DNA of 64,000 nucleotides, from positions 1 to 64,000 of the forward strand of contig JAZULN010000021.1 of the NCBI GenBank assembly GCA_045603125.1, written 5' to 3'. Origin of the DNA: CAKSFT01 sp045603125 (GTDB lineage: Bacteria > Bacillota > Clostridia > UBA1381). The translations under genes and the position numbers were made by a program. The notes below the pieces were generated by a model. That model was not told the DNA's origin. It was given only the letters and a program-made list of their open reading frames with translations, and searched no databases. Every line of letters begins with the position of its first letter. Position 1 is the stretch's first letter. Positions 45,503 through 54,440 of this stretch are shown here, piece by piece.

Positions 45503-46880
45503 AAATCTTCTCAATATATTCTTTTGCATCGGCAATCGCTTTTTTGGTGGTCTCCATTGCAGGCCCGCCGATTAGGTTTCGGTCGTTAACACAAGTCTCC
45601 ATTGAGATTGCATCATAGATATCGTCTTCAATAATGTCGGAGAATTCCTTAAATTCTGCCATGGTAAAATCGTCTAAATCCTTTTTATGCTCGATTGCAT
45701 AGAAAACCATTCTTCCAACAACCCCATGGGCTTCTCTAAATGGCAGGCCTTTTTTTACAAGGTAGTCTGCAAGGTCGGTTGCATTGGTAAATCCGCCTTT
45801 TGCACCCTTTAGCATGGTATCTTTATTTACCTTCATTGTGGCAATCATATCGCAGAAAACCGGAAGGCAAAGGGTGACGGTGTCAATAGAGTCAAAAATC
45901 GGCTCTTTATCTTCCTGCATATCTTTATTGTATGCAAGGGGGATTCCCTTCATAGTAGTTAAAAGTCCCATAAGATGCCCGTAAACTCTGCCGGTTTTAC
46001 CACGGATTAACTCAGCCACGTCGGGGTTTTTCTTCTGTGGCATAATAGATGAGCCGGTGGAGAATGCATCGTCCATTTCAACAAAGGAGAACTCGTGGCT
46101 GGACCATAAAATTAACTCCTCCGAAAAACGGGATAGGTGCATCATAATAATCGAAAGACAGCTAGCAAGTTCGATTACAAAATCTCTGTCTGAAACTCCG
46201 TCTAGTGAGTTTTTGGTAACGGCAGAAAAACCAAGTTCTTCTGCTACAAACTCACGGTCTAGGGGATAGGTTGTGCCGGCCAAAGCCCCTGAGCCTAACG
46301 GCATAACATTCATTCTCTTTTTGCAGTCGGAAAGCCTTTCTAAATCCCTTTTAAACATCTCAAAATATGCCATTAAGTGATGGGCGAAGGTGATAGGCTG
46401 TGCCTTTTGTAAATGAGTGTAGCCCGGCATAATTGTTGCGGTATGTTCCTCTGCCAAGTCGGTTAAGACTATTAAAAGATGCTTTAACATTTCGGCAATT
46501 TTCATGCTTTCGTCTTTTAGGTACATTCTGATGTCGAGGGCTACCTGGTCGTTACGGCTTCTGCCGGTATGTAAGCGTTTTCCTGCCTCGCCGATTCGCT
46601 CGATTAAAAGCTTTTCAACGTTCATATGGATATCTTCTGCATCAATTTCAAATGTGACTTTATTCTCCTCAATATCTGAAAGAATTTCTTTTAAGCCCGA
46701 TACAATAAGCTCTGCATCAGCTTTTGGGATAATGCCCTGATTTCCAAGCATTGTGGCATGGGCAATACTTCCCGTGATATCCTGACGGTACATTCTTTGG
46801 TCAAATCTAATGGAAGAGTTAAAGTCGTCTACCTTTTTATCGGTATTTTTCTGAAATCTTCCGCCCCAGAGTTTCGCCAT
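45501..46880 (-). CDS. argH: Argininosuccinate lyase
   Basis: Fumarase-superfamily enzyme of 459 residues, the last step of arginine synthesis (argininosuccinate to arginine and fumarate). MAKLWGGRFQKNTDKKVDDFNSSI at the start, HTGRSRNDQVALDIRMYL, TIMPGYTHLQKAQPITFAHHL, and the catalytic-Ser loop GSSIMPQKKNPDVAELIRGK. It follows argG by 58 bp with a hairpin between. AGGAGG precedes the ATG. Confidence 0.97.
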   Translation of the reverse strand: MAKLWGGRFQKNTDKKVDDFNSSIRFDQRMYRQDITGSIAHATMLGNQGIIPKADAELIVSGLKEILSDIEENKVTFEIDAEDIHMNVEKLLIERIGEAGKRLHTGRSRNDQVALDIRMYLKDESMKIAEMLKHLLIVLTDLAEEHTATIMPGYTHLQKAQPITFAHHLMAYFEMFKRDLERLSDCKKRMNVMPLGSGALAGTTYPLDREFVAEELGFSAVTKNSLDGVSDRDFVIELASCLSIIMMHLSRFSEELILWSSHEFSFVEMDDAFSTGSSIMPQKKNPDVAELIRGKTGRVYGHLMGLLTTMKGIPLAYNKDMQEDKEPIFDSIDTVTLCLPVFCDMIATMKVNKDTMLKGAKGGFTNATDLADYLVKKGLPFREAHGVVGRMVFYAIEHKKDLDDFTMAEFKEFSDIIEDDIYDAISMETCVNDRNLIGGPAMETTKKAIADAKEYIEKI

Positions 46881-46904
46881 TTTTTATCCTCCTGAAAAAT
46901 TTAA

Positions 46905-46932
46905 ATATTCCCGCAAAAACTTGCAGGAATAT
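46905..46932 (-). terminator. Hairpin between argG and argH
   Basis: ATATTCC-C-GCAA / TTGC-A-GGAATAT arms around a 4-nt loop; on the minus strand followed by TTTAAATTTTT. Possibly partial termination inside the operon. Confidence 0.55.
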
Positions 46933-46938
46933 CTAAAA

Positions 46939-48159
46939 TTATTTGTTTTCTTCAGCCTTTTTTTGCATCATTGCTCTAACCTTTAGCGGTAAGCCGAACA
47001 GGTTAATAAAGCCTTCTGCATCCTTGTGGCTATATAGCTCCTGACTGTCGCCGAAGCTTGCAATATCTTCGTTATATAGTGAATATGGGCTCTTTGCACC
47101 GGCAGGTGTAACAGAACCTTTATAAAGTTTTAGTCTAACTTCACCTGTAACGGTTTCTTCCATAGAATCCACCATCTTAGATAGTGCCTCACGAAGAGGT
47201 GTGTACCACTTTCCGTCATATACAAGCTCTGAGAACTTGATTGCAGCCTGACGCTTAAAGCTTTGAGTGTCACGGTCAAGACATAGGTATTCTAGCTCTT
47301 CTAACGCCTTATAAAGGATAGTTCCGCCCGGTGTTTCATAAACGCCTCTTGACTTCATACCAACAAGTCTGTCTTCAACTATATCTGCAACACCAACGCC
47401 GTATGCACCGCCAATTTCGTTTAGCTTTTCAACTAACTCACGTGGGCTTAATTTTTCACCGTCTAGTGATACAGCGTCACCCTTTTCAAAACCGATTGTG
47501 ATATACTTTGCTTCGTCCGGTGTCTTTTCAACAGGAACGGTAAGCTTTAGAAGATTATCAAACTGCGGTTCGTTTGCCGGGTCTTCCAAATCCATACCTT
47601 CGTGGCTTATGTGCCAGATGTTTCTGTCTCTTGAATATAAATCCTTCTTTGTTACAGGGATTTCGATATTATGTGCTTCTGCATAGTCAACAGCGTCTTC
47701 TCTTGACTTAATATCCCAGATTCTCCAAGGAGCAATAATCTTTAAGTGTGGTGCTAAAGCCTTGATTGTAAGCTCGAAACGAACCTGGTCGTTACCCTTT
47801 CCTGTAGCACCGTGGCAGATTGCTGTTGCACCCTCAGCTAATGCAATTTCAACTAGTCTTTTTGCGATAATCGGTCTTGCGTGAGATGTACCTAAAAGAT
47901 ACTTTCCTTCATAAACTGCACCGGCCTTAAGAGTTGGGAATATGAAGTCTTTTACATATTCGTCTCTTAAATCTTCCAAATACAATTTTGAAGCACCAGC
48001 TTTTTTTGCACGTTCTTCAAGGCCTTCTGTTTCCTTACCCTGACCAACGTCACCGCATACTGCGATAACTTCACAGTCGTAGTTTTCCTTTAACCAAGGA
48101 ATAATAATTGAGGTATCGAGTCCTCCTGAGTAAGCTAATACAACTTTTTCTTTTGACAT
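46939..48159 (-). CDS. argG: Argininosuccinate synthase
   Basis: Enzyme of 406 residues that joins citrulline and aspartate with ATP. The N-type PP-loop VVLAYSGGLDTSIIIPWLKENY, the GDVGQGKE segment, GATGKGNDQVRFELT and LYSRDRNIWHISHEGMDLEDP are diagnostic. The GGAGG before the ATG and a good promoter 80 bp upstream define the unit. Together with argH it converts citrulline to arginine; no other arg gene is in this window. Confidence 0.97.
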   Translation of the reverse strand: MSKEKVVLAYSGGLDTSIIIPWLKENYDCEVIAVCGDVGQGKETEGLEERAKKAGASKLYLEDLRDEYVKDFIFPTLKAGAVYEGKYLLGTSHARPIIAKRLVEIALAEGATAICHGATGKGNDQVRFELTIKALAPHLKIIAPWRIWDIKSREDAVDYAEAHNIEIPVTKKDLYSRDRNIWHISHEGMDLEDPANEPQFDNLLKLTVPVEKTPDEAKYITIGFEKGDAVSLDGEKLSPRELVEKLNEIGGAYGVGVADIVEDRLVGMKSRGVYETPGGTILYKALEELEYLCLDRDTQSFKRQAAIKFSELVYDGKWYTPLREALSKMVDSMEETVTGEVRLKLYKGSVTPAGAKSPYSLYNEDIASFGDSQELYSHKDAEGFINLFGLPLKVRAMMQKKAEENK

Positions 48160-48238
48160 GGTTGCAATTCCTCCTAAAATAGTATAAAATATATGTATTA
48201 AAAATGATTTTAAAAAAACATTTTAATATTTCCTAATT

Positions 48239-48267
48239 ATTATACATCAAATATTTATAATATGCAA
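48239..48267 (-). promoter_or_regulatory. Promoter of argGH
   Basis: Minus strand TTGCAT (48267-48262), 17-bp spacer, TATAAT (48244-48239). The AT-rich spacer may hold an ArgR site, but none could be assigned by eye. Confidence 0.72.
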
Positions 48268-48310
48268 TAGAGAAATGTAATAAATAATAAAAAAAAGAGA
48301 GGCGTTTTTT

Positions 48311-48811
48311 GTGATAATTTTAGGTATCGACCCCGGATATGCAATCGTAGGGGTGGGAGTAATAGAATATAAGGGCAATAAATTCAGGCCCATTGAGTAT
48401 GATGCTATAACCACCCACTCGTCAATGGCGTCGAGCTTGAGACTCAAATGGATATACGATGAAATATGCATTTTTTTGGATAAATATAAACCCGATGCGG
48501 TTGCAATAGAAGAACTTTTTTTCAACACCAACGCAAAAACTGCGATTTTAGTGGCACAAGCAAGAGGTGTGTTGGTAGTTGCCGCAACAAATAGAGGAAT
48601 CCCTGTATATGAATATACGCCTTTACAGATAAAGCAGGCGGTGACAGGGTATGGTAGAGCCGAAAAGCAACAGATTCAGCAGATGGTGAAGATGCTTTTA
48701 AATTTAAACGCCGTTCCCAAACCCGACGATGCGGCAGATGCTTTGGCTGTTGCTATATGCCACGCCCATTCGGGGAAGATAAACGAGGAGTTCGGGTTAA
48801 ATAGGCTATAA
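48311..48811 (+). CDS. ruvC: Holliday junction resolvase RuvC
   Basis: Endonuclease of 166 residues. ILGIDPGYAIVGVGVIEY holds the first catalytic Asp, VAIEELFFNTNAKTAI the Glu, and KPDDAADALAVAICHAH the last acidic pair. The start is GTG at 48311 with AGAGAGG 8 bp upstream. It resolves junctions moved by RuvAB, encoded 120 bp downstream. Confidence 0.95.
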   Translation: MIILGIDPGYAIVGVGVIEYKGNKFRPIEYDAITTHSSMASSLRLKWIYDEICIFLDKYKPDAVAIEELFFNTNAKTAILVAQARGVLVVAATNRGIPVYEYTPLQIKQAVTGYGRAEKQQIQQMVKMLLNLNAVPKPDDAADALAVAICHAHSGKINEEFGLNRL

Positions 48812-48837
48812 AATTTGTCAAAAGAATGTAATATAAT

Positions 48838-48872
48838 CTTAACGGTTAAGTCGTTGACTTGGCCGTTTTTTT
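48838..48872 (+). terminator. Hairpin between ruvC and ruvA
   Basis: AACGG-TT-AAGTC / GACTT-GG-CCGTT arms with a T7 tract, so ruvA may need its own start of transcription; a TATAAT at 48882 lies ahead of ruvA without a clear -35. Confidence 0.7.
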
Positions 48873-48935
48873 GTTTTATTATATAATAGGGTGTAAAATA
48901 CGCTACACTTATAATTTTTTAAAAGAGGAATGGCT

Positions 48936-49520
48936 ATGTATTACTATATAAAGGGCGAATTTGTGAAAAAAGGTGATAGCTTTATAGTTATCGATGCAGG
49001 CGGTGTTGGATATAAAATCTACACATCGGCTATGGCAATCGGCAAGATGCCTGAGGTTGGGGAAGAGGCAAAGATTTATACATATCTTCACGTAAGAGAG
49101 GATACCTTCGACCTATATGGTTTTCCAACTAACGACGAGCTTTTGATGTTCCAAAACCTTATATCGGTATCAGGCGTAGGCCCAAAAGTCGGTCTTGCAA
49201 TTCTATCTGTTTTAACTCCTCAGGAGATTATAGTTGCAATCATGAAAAAAGATATAAAGGCAATCACAAAAGCGCCGGGGGTAGGGCCAAAAGTTGCAGA
49301 GAGAATAATATTAGAGCTTAAGAATAAAATCAAGGATATTGACGCTATCCCTGAAGAATACGGGAATTTTGATAATTCCGACACAGAAAATGAGGCGGTT
49401 TTAGCACTTGTGAGTCTTGGATATTCTCAAGCCGAGGCAAAGAAAGCGGTAGGCTTGGTAAGTGGTGACTTAGGTGTTGAGGAGATAATAAAAGAAGCCT
49501 TGAAAAAACTTATGAGGTAG
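48936..49520 (+). CDS. ruvA: Holliday junction branch migration protein RuvA
   Basis: Protein of 194 residues. The OB fold starts MYYYIKGEFVKKGDSFIVIDAGGVGYKIYTS, with HVREDTFDLYGF. Two HhH motifs follow (LISVSGVGPKVGLAILSVL and ITKAPGVGPKVAERIILELK), then a C-terminal UBA-like domain that contacts RuvB (AVLALVSLGYSQAEAKKAV). ATG 48936 is chosen (AGAGG 7 bp upstream) over ATG 48930, which touches the ribosome site. Confidence 0.95.
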   Translation: MYYYIKGEFVKKGDSFIVIDAGGVGYKIYTSAMAIGKMPEVGEEAKIYTYLHVREDTFDLYGFPTNDELLMFQNLISVSGVGPKVGLAILSVLTPQEIIVAIMKKDIKAITKAPGVGPKVAERIILELKNKIKDIDAIPEEYGNFDNSDTENEAVLALVSLGYSQAEAKKAVGLVSGDLGVEEIIKEALKKLMR

Positions 49521-49530
49521 GTGATAGATT

Positions 49531-50541
49531 GTGATATTTAGCGAAGACGAAAGAATAGTTACAAGTGAATATACCGAGGCGGATATGGAGATAGAAACGG
49601 GACTAAGACCTCATAAATTAGAGGAATATGTGGGTCAGATAAAGGCAAAGGACAATCTATCTATCTACATAAAAGCCGCCCTTGACCGCCATGAGGCACT
49701 AGACCATGTGTTATTATACGGTCCACCGGGGCTTGGTAAGACTACCTTAGCCGGTGTTATTGCCAATGAGATGGGAGTAAATATCAGGGTTACAAGCGGA
49801 CCTGCCATAGAAAAGGCGGGGGATTTGGCGGCAATTTTAACCAACCTTTCTCAGCACGATATCCTTTTTATCGACGAGATTCATCGCCTTAGCCGTACTG
49901 TTGAGGAGATTTTATATCCTGCAATGGAGGACTATGCATTAGACATCATAATCGGAAAAGGGCCGTCGGCAAAGTCTATTCGTTTGGATTTACCAAAATT
50001 TACCCTGATTGGTGCAACAACAAGAGCCGGAAACTTAACAGCACCTCTAAGAGACAGATTCGGCGTGCTTTTGAGACTAGAACTATATGAAGTGGACGAG
50101 CTTATAAAGATTATAACCCGTTCTGCAAAGCTATTGAACGTTGAAATCGCACCCGACGGTGCAAAAGAGATTGCAATGAGGTCACGTGGAACCCCGAGAA
50201 TTGCAAATAGACTCTTAAAGCGAGTTCGTGACTATGCTCAGGTAAAATACGACGGAGTTATAACAAAGCAGGTCGCTGACGAGGCACTGCTTTCTATGGA
50301 AATAGACAGCAAGGGTCTTGATAACATCGACCATAAAATGATTTTAACTATGATTCAAAACTTCGGCGGCGGTCCTGTCGGGTTAGATACCCTGGCGGCA
50401 ACCATCGGCGAGGATTCAAATACAATTGAGGATGTATATGAGCCATATTTGTTACAATTAGGATTTCTTGCAAGAACTCCTAAAGGGAGAATTGTGACAA
50501 AGCTTGGCTATGAGCATTTTAATATGCCGTATACCGAGTAA
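49531..50541 (+). CDS. ruvB: Holliday junction branch migration helicase RuvB
   Basis: AAA+ motor of 336 residues. LRPHKLEEYVGQIKAKDNL, Walker A YGPPGLGKTTLAGVIANEMG, Walker B DILFIDEIHRL, and sensor IGATTRAGNLTAPLRDRFG with the Arg finger, then a winged-helix C-terminus. The start is GTG at 49531 with AGGTGA upstream, 10 bp after ruvA. Drives branch migration with RuvA. Confidence 0.97.
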   Translation: MIFSEDERIVTSEYTEADMEIETGLRPHKLEEYVGQIKAKDNLSIYIKAALDRHEALDHVLLYGPPGLGKTTLAGVIANEMGVNIRVTSGPAIEKAGDLAAILTNLSQHDILFIDEIHRLSRTVEEILYPAMEDYALDIIIGKGPSAKSIRLDLPKFTLIGATTRAGNLTAPLRDRFGVLLRLELYEVDELIKIITRSAKLLNVEIAPDGAKEIAMRSRGTPRIANRLLKRVRDYAQVKYDGVITKQVADEALLSMEIDSKGLDNIDHKMILTMIQNFGGGPVGLDTLAATIGEDSNTIEDVYEPYLLQLGFLARTPKGRIVTKLGYEHFNMPYTE

Positions 50542-50582
50542 TTTTTAAAAAAGTGTGGATATGGAGGGAGTGAAAAAGGGTT

Positions 50583-52247
50583 TTGAAAAGGATTTTTGCG
50601 ACAATTTTTAGTCTTATAATATTAACTTTATCCCTGCCGGCGTCGGCAAAGGGAATTGAGCTTTTTTATGATAATGAATATCATCTTTATAAGGGGAGTA
50701 TATTTTCACTTTATGTAAATGATACCCCGGTTCAGTCTGTAATGGAGCCGATTATATTTAATAACCGGGCGTTAGTGCCATTAAGAGAAGTATTTGAAGG
50801 CTTGGGTCAAAAGGTGGAATATGATAATTTGACAAAGGAAATTACAGTTTCGGGTGGTGAAAAATCGGTAAAACTTCAGATTGGGAACCCGACGGCTTAT
50901 ATAGACGGCAAGGAAACCACAATACCTGACGGTGTTGTGCCAAAACTCATAACCAAGGTGGGAGTGGAAACCAAGACCATGGTGCCGGTTCGGTTTGTAT
51001 CGGAGAATGTGGGACTTTTGGTGAATTTTGATGAGAAAAACGGTGCGATAAGGATAAATAACCCGGAGCCTCAAAAACCGGAAGAGCCGGAAGAACCCGA
51101 GGAGGAAAAGATAATCATAAAAGCACCGGTAATAACCGAAAAGAGTGACCGTGTGACCCAGATTAAGATAAAACTGTCTTCGGCTATGGAGAATAAATTT
51201 AAGACGTCAGTAACATCGGCAGGGGTATTATATTTTGATATAGAAAATGCAGAATATGAAGGAAAGTCACAGACAGAGGTAAACCATGGAGCAGTTAAGA
51301 TGGTAAGACTGGGACTTCACGAAGATTACACAAGAGTTGCCGTTGATATGGAAGACTACTTAAAGTATGACACTGCTATTTCTGCAGACAAAAAGACTAT
51401 AACCATAATTGTAACTAAAAAATCGGAGAACTCGGAAGAAGAACCGGATGACGAGGAGATACCAAACGACGAGGAAGAAAAAGACCCTGAAGAAGGTGAG
51501 GGTGACGCTCCGGTAGAGGTGCCTGAAAATGATACTGTTACGGTAGATGTTAAAGGTATGATGGATTACACTCCGTCAGAGGGTGTGAAATATGTTATAA
51601 TTGATGCAGGTCACGGCGGAACCGACCCGGGGGCACAAGGTATAATAGAAGATAAAAAATATAACGAAAAGGATATAAATTTAAGTGTTGCAAAAATGGT
51701 ACGGGATAAGCTGGAAGATGAGGGCGTTAAGGTTATTATGACTCGGGAAACCGATACCTTCCCGACCCTGCAGGAGCGTCCGAAACTTGCAAACAGTATG
51801 GACGCGGCAATGTTTGTGAGTATCCATGTAAACTCTGCTGCCAATGCCCCGAAGGCAAACGGTATTGAGGTTTATTATGCAAAAGGTAATAACGAAAACT
51901 ATTATGGCACCACATCCAAGGCATTGGCTACATCTGTTTTAAATTCAATGTTAGCTTCAACCGACGCATTCAGCCGTGGGGTGAAGGTGGAAAGCCATCT
52001 GGTAACAAGAAAGAGTCTGATGCCGGCAATTTTGGTAGAGGTTGGATTTATCAGTAATGAAGAAGAAATTCTAAAGCTAATCGACGAAGATTATCAGGAG
52101 CTTTTAGCTGACGGCATTGTGGAAGGGATATTGGCACATTTAGATAAGATTGAAGTGCCGGATAGACGTGAGCTTGCCGAGATGATGGTCGCAAAAGAAA
52201 TAGGCGAGGAAAAAGCAAAGGAATATATTGAAAAAGTGTGGAAATAG
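50583..52247 (+). CDS. Secreted N-acetylmuramoyl-L-alanine amidase
   Basis: Cell-wall hydrolase of 554 residues. Signal peptide (1-22, ending ASA), a copper-amine-oxidase-like N-domain (about 28-160, with NNRALVPLREVFEGLGQKVEYD and MVPVRFVSENVG), a Pro/Glu linker, an AMIN domain (about 185-275), a strongly acidic linker (about 280-320), and an Amidase_3 catalytic domain (about 337-525). The last has the zinc ligands in IIDAGHGGTDPGA and FVSIHVNSAAN and the catalytic Glu in ILVEVGFISNEEE. The start is TTG at 50583. Cleaves the amide between MurNAc and L-Ala. Confidence 0.92.
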   Translation: MKRIFATIFSLIILTLSLPASAKGIELFYDNEYHLYKGSIFSLYVNDTPVQSVMEPIIFNNRALVPLREVFEGLGQKVEYDNLTKEITVSGGEKSVKLQIGNPTAYIDGKETTIPDGVVPKLITKVGVETKTMVPVRFVSENVGLLVNFDEKNGAIRINNPEPQKPEEPEEPEEEKIIIKAPVITEKSDRVTQIKIKLSSAMENKFKTSVTSAGVLYFDIENAEYEGKSQTEVNHGAVKMVRLGLHEDYTRVAVDMEDYLKYDTAISADKKTITIIVTKKSENSEEEPDDEEIPNDEEEKDPEEGEGDAPVEVPENDTVTVDVKGMMDYTPSEGVKYVIIDAGHGGTDPGAQGIIEDKKYNEKDINLSVAKMVRDKLEDEGVKVIMTRETDTFPTLQERPKLANSMDAAMFVSIHVNSAANAPKANGIEVYYAKGNNENYYGTTSKALATSVLNSMLASTDAFSRGVKVESHLVTRKSLMPAILVEVGFISNEEEILKLIDEDYQELLADGIVEGILAHLDKIEVPDRRELAEMMVAKEIGEEKAKEYIEKVWK

Positions 52248-52250
52248 ACT

Positions 52251-53276
52251 ATGTTTGAAACTAAGGATTTTTATTATGACCTGCCCGAGGAATTGATTGC
52301 ACAGACTCCATTAAAAAACAGGGCAGAATCAAGGCTTATGTGCCTTGATAAAAAAAGTGGTGAAATTTCACATAAGCATTTTTATGATATTTTAGATTAT
52401 TTAACCGAAGGCGACGCATTGATTTTAAATGACACAAAGGTTCTTCCGGCAAGACTTTATGGTGAAAAAGAGGGAACGGGCGGTGCAATAGAGTTTTTGC
52501 TCTTAAATAAAAGGAGCCTTGATGAATGGGAAGTAATCTTAAAGCCGGGCAGACGTGCAAAACCGGGTGCTAGATTCATATTTGGTGGCGGGAAACTAAA
52601 AGCTGAGGTCTTGGATATCGTAAATGAAGGAAACCGTCTTGTAAAGTTTTATTACGACGGCGTATTTGAAAATATCCTGGATGAGCTGGGTGAAATGCCG
52701 CTGCCGCCATACATTACCGAAAAGCTTGAAGATAAAAATCGCTATCAGACCGTGTATGCACGCCACGAAGGTTCGGCGGCAGCTCCTACTGCCGGGCTTC
52801 ACTTTACCGAAGAGCTTTTGGAAAAGATAAAGAATAAGGGTGTAAATATTGGGTATGTTACCCTTCATGTGGGACTCGGAACCTTCAGACCCGTAAAGGT
52901 AGAAAATATCTCGGACCACAAGATGCACTCGGAGTTTTACGTGATGCCACCTGAAACCGCAGAGCTTATAAATAAAACCAAGTCTAGCGGGAAACGTGTT
53001 ATTTCTGTTGGAACAACTGCAACGAGGGTTATGGAAACAGTTGGAGCAAAGGGTGAGATTAAAGCCGATTCCGGCTGGACAGATATTTTTATATATCCGG
53101 GAAAAGAGTTTCGGGTAATAGATGCCTTAATTACCAACTTTCATCTGCCTGAATCTACCTTGATTATGCTTGTAAGTGCTCTTGCCGGGCGAGAGAACGT
53201 ACTGAATGCCTACGATGTGGCGGTAAAGGAAAAGTATAGATTTTTTAGCTTTGGCGATGCGATGTTTATTCAATGA
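52251..53276 (+). CDS. queA: S-adenosylmethionine:tRNA ribosyltransferase-isomerase
   Basis: Enzyme of 341 residues in queuosine synthesis that adds epoxycyclopentanediol from SAM to preQ1-tRNA. FYYDLPEELIAQTPLKNRAESRLMCLD at the start, GDALILNDTKVLPARLYG, RYQTVYARHEGSAAAPTAGLHFTEELL, and HVGLGTFRPVKVENISDHKMHSEFY. It begins 3 bp after the amidase gene. Tgt, the preceding step, is encoded one gene downstream. Its stop lies in a 13-bp inverted repeat. Confidence 0.97.
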   Translation: MFETKDFYYDLPEELIAQTPLKNRAESRLMCLDKKSGEISHKHFYDILDYLTEGDALILNDTKVLPARLYGEKEGTGGAIEFLLLNKRSLDEWEVILKPGRRAKPGARFIFGGGKLKAEVLDIVNEGNRLVKFYYDGVFENILDELGEMPLPPYITEKLEDKNRYQTVYARHEGSAAAPTAGLHFTEELLEKIKNKGVNIGYVTLHVGLGTFRPVKVENISDHKMHSEFYVMPPETAELINKTKSSGKRVISVGTTATRVMETVGAKGEIKADSGWTDIFIYPGKEFRVIDALITNFHLPESTLIMLVSALAGRENVLNAYDVAVKEKYRFFSFGDAMFIQ

Positions 53277-53292
53277 GTTTCATTGAATAAAC
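53264..53292. repeat. Inverted repeat across the queA stop codon
   Basis: GTTTATTCAATGA (53264-53276) and TCATTGAATAAAC (53280-53292) are perfect 13-bp arms around GTT. The right arm mirrors the queA 3' end. It may serve as a terminator, without a T tract. Confidence 0.65.
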
Positions 53293-53355
53293 AAGGGAAG
53301 AGGTAATAGCGAATAGTGAAGAGGTTTGGTAGGTTTTCGCTTTTAGCGAAAACCT
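53293..53355. repeat. Dispersed-repeat remnant plus hairpin
   Basis: GGAAGAGGTAATAGCGAATAG and following bases resemble the repeat half at 41519-41550 (GTAATAGTGAAT, GGAAGAGGTT). Then AGGTTTTCGC-TTTTA-GCGAAAACCT (53331-53355) forms a 10-bp hairpin. Confidence 0.5.
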
Positions 53356-53382
53356 GAAAACCGTATTTTGTGGAGGAAGAGT

Positions 53383-54408
53383 ATGAGGGAAACTGTTAAA
53401 AGAGATATTGGAATAGACCTTTTGAAGGTTTTTGCAATCTTTGGGGTTTTGATAATCCATACATGCTCATACGATGCACCAATCGGGACCTCTAATTGGT
53501 ATGGGAGCCTTTTTTGGGGGTCTTTGAGCCGTGCCTCAGTTCCGATATTTTTAATGACAAGCGGTGCTATGATGCTTTCAAAGGATTACACCCTAAAAAA
53601 GCTATTTACAAAGAATATTTTAAGAATTATAATCGCAATGTTTTTCTGGGCGACTCTTTATAAAGCCTTTCATCTTTATATCGACTCAAATCTTACAAAA
53701 GACACATTTTTACAGGGTATAAAAGAGGTCCTTCTCTTTAACCAGGAGTTTCACTTTTATTATCTTCATATGATATTGATTGTATATTTATTCCTGCCAA
53801 TTACAAGGATAATTGTAAAAAATGCGACAAAAAAGCAAATGCAGTATCTTTTGGGGATATGGTTTTTCCTTGCAATCTTTTTGCCAACGGCAATGCCATA
53901 TAAACCGCTTAGTATGATGGGTATACGGGGTATGTGGCCGATTGGAATTACTTATGCATCTATTGGTTATGGAATCTTGGGTTATTACATTAAAAAGCAC
54001 CCGATTCCGAGATTGATTTCAATTATTCTGATTTTAGCAGGATTTTCGGTAATATTTTTCGGAACTTCTTATATGTCTTTAAAATATAATATGTTATATG
54101 AACATTTTCTTTCGGGGACAGGTATTGGTGCCTTTACTATGGCAGTCGGAATTTTTGGGTTTTTAAGCCGGGTTAATGTTAAAAATAAAGGCATAGAGAA
54201 GACGGCGATTGGGATTTCAAAGGCATCCTTCCTGGTTTATTTGGTTCACGTATTCTTTTTGATTATAATGAAAGAGGTTGGAATTACAGTAGGATTTTGT
54301 CCATATGTAATCTCGATCCCTGTACTTTCGTTGGTTAATTTGGCGGCATCATTAGCGGTGTATGCTATATTATCCCGGATACCGGTATTGAGAAATTGGG
54401 TTATTTAA
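53383..54408 (+). CDS. Acyltransferase family 3 membrane protein
   Basis: Integral membrane protein of 341 residues with about ten helices. The start KRDIGIDLLKVFAIFGVLIIHTC carries the His typical of the acyltransferase-3 (OafA/WecH) family, and SRASVPIFLMTSGAMMLSKDYTLKKLFTKNILRI follows the usual pattern. It would O-acetylate or acylate a surface polysaccharide. ATG 53383 has GGAGGAAGA directly upstream; the longer TTG start is not needed. It interrupts queA and tgt, which are usually adjacent, and follows a repeat remnant, so it may be an insertion. Confidence 0.85.
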   Translation: MRETVKRDIGIDLLKVFAIFGVLIIHTCSYDAPIGTSNWYGSLFWGSLSRASVPIFLMTSGAMMLSKDYTLKKLFTKNILRIIIAMFFWATLYKAFHLYIDSNLTKDTFLQGIKEVLLFNQEFHFYYLHMILIVYLFLPITRIIVKNATKKQMQYLLGIWFFLAIFLPTAMPYKPLSMMGIRGMWPIGITYASIGYGILGYYIKKHPIPRLISIILILAGFSVIFFGTSYMSLKYNMLYEHFLSGTGIGAFTMAVGIFGFLSRVNVKNKGIEKTAIGISKASFLVYLVHVFFLIIMKEVGITVGFCPYVISIPVLSLVNLAASLAVYAILSRIPVLRNWVI

Positions 54409-54440
54409 AAGATATAAAATATTAATAACAGGAGAAAATT

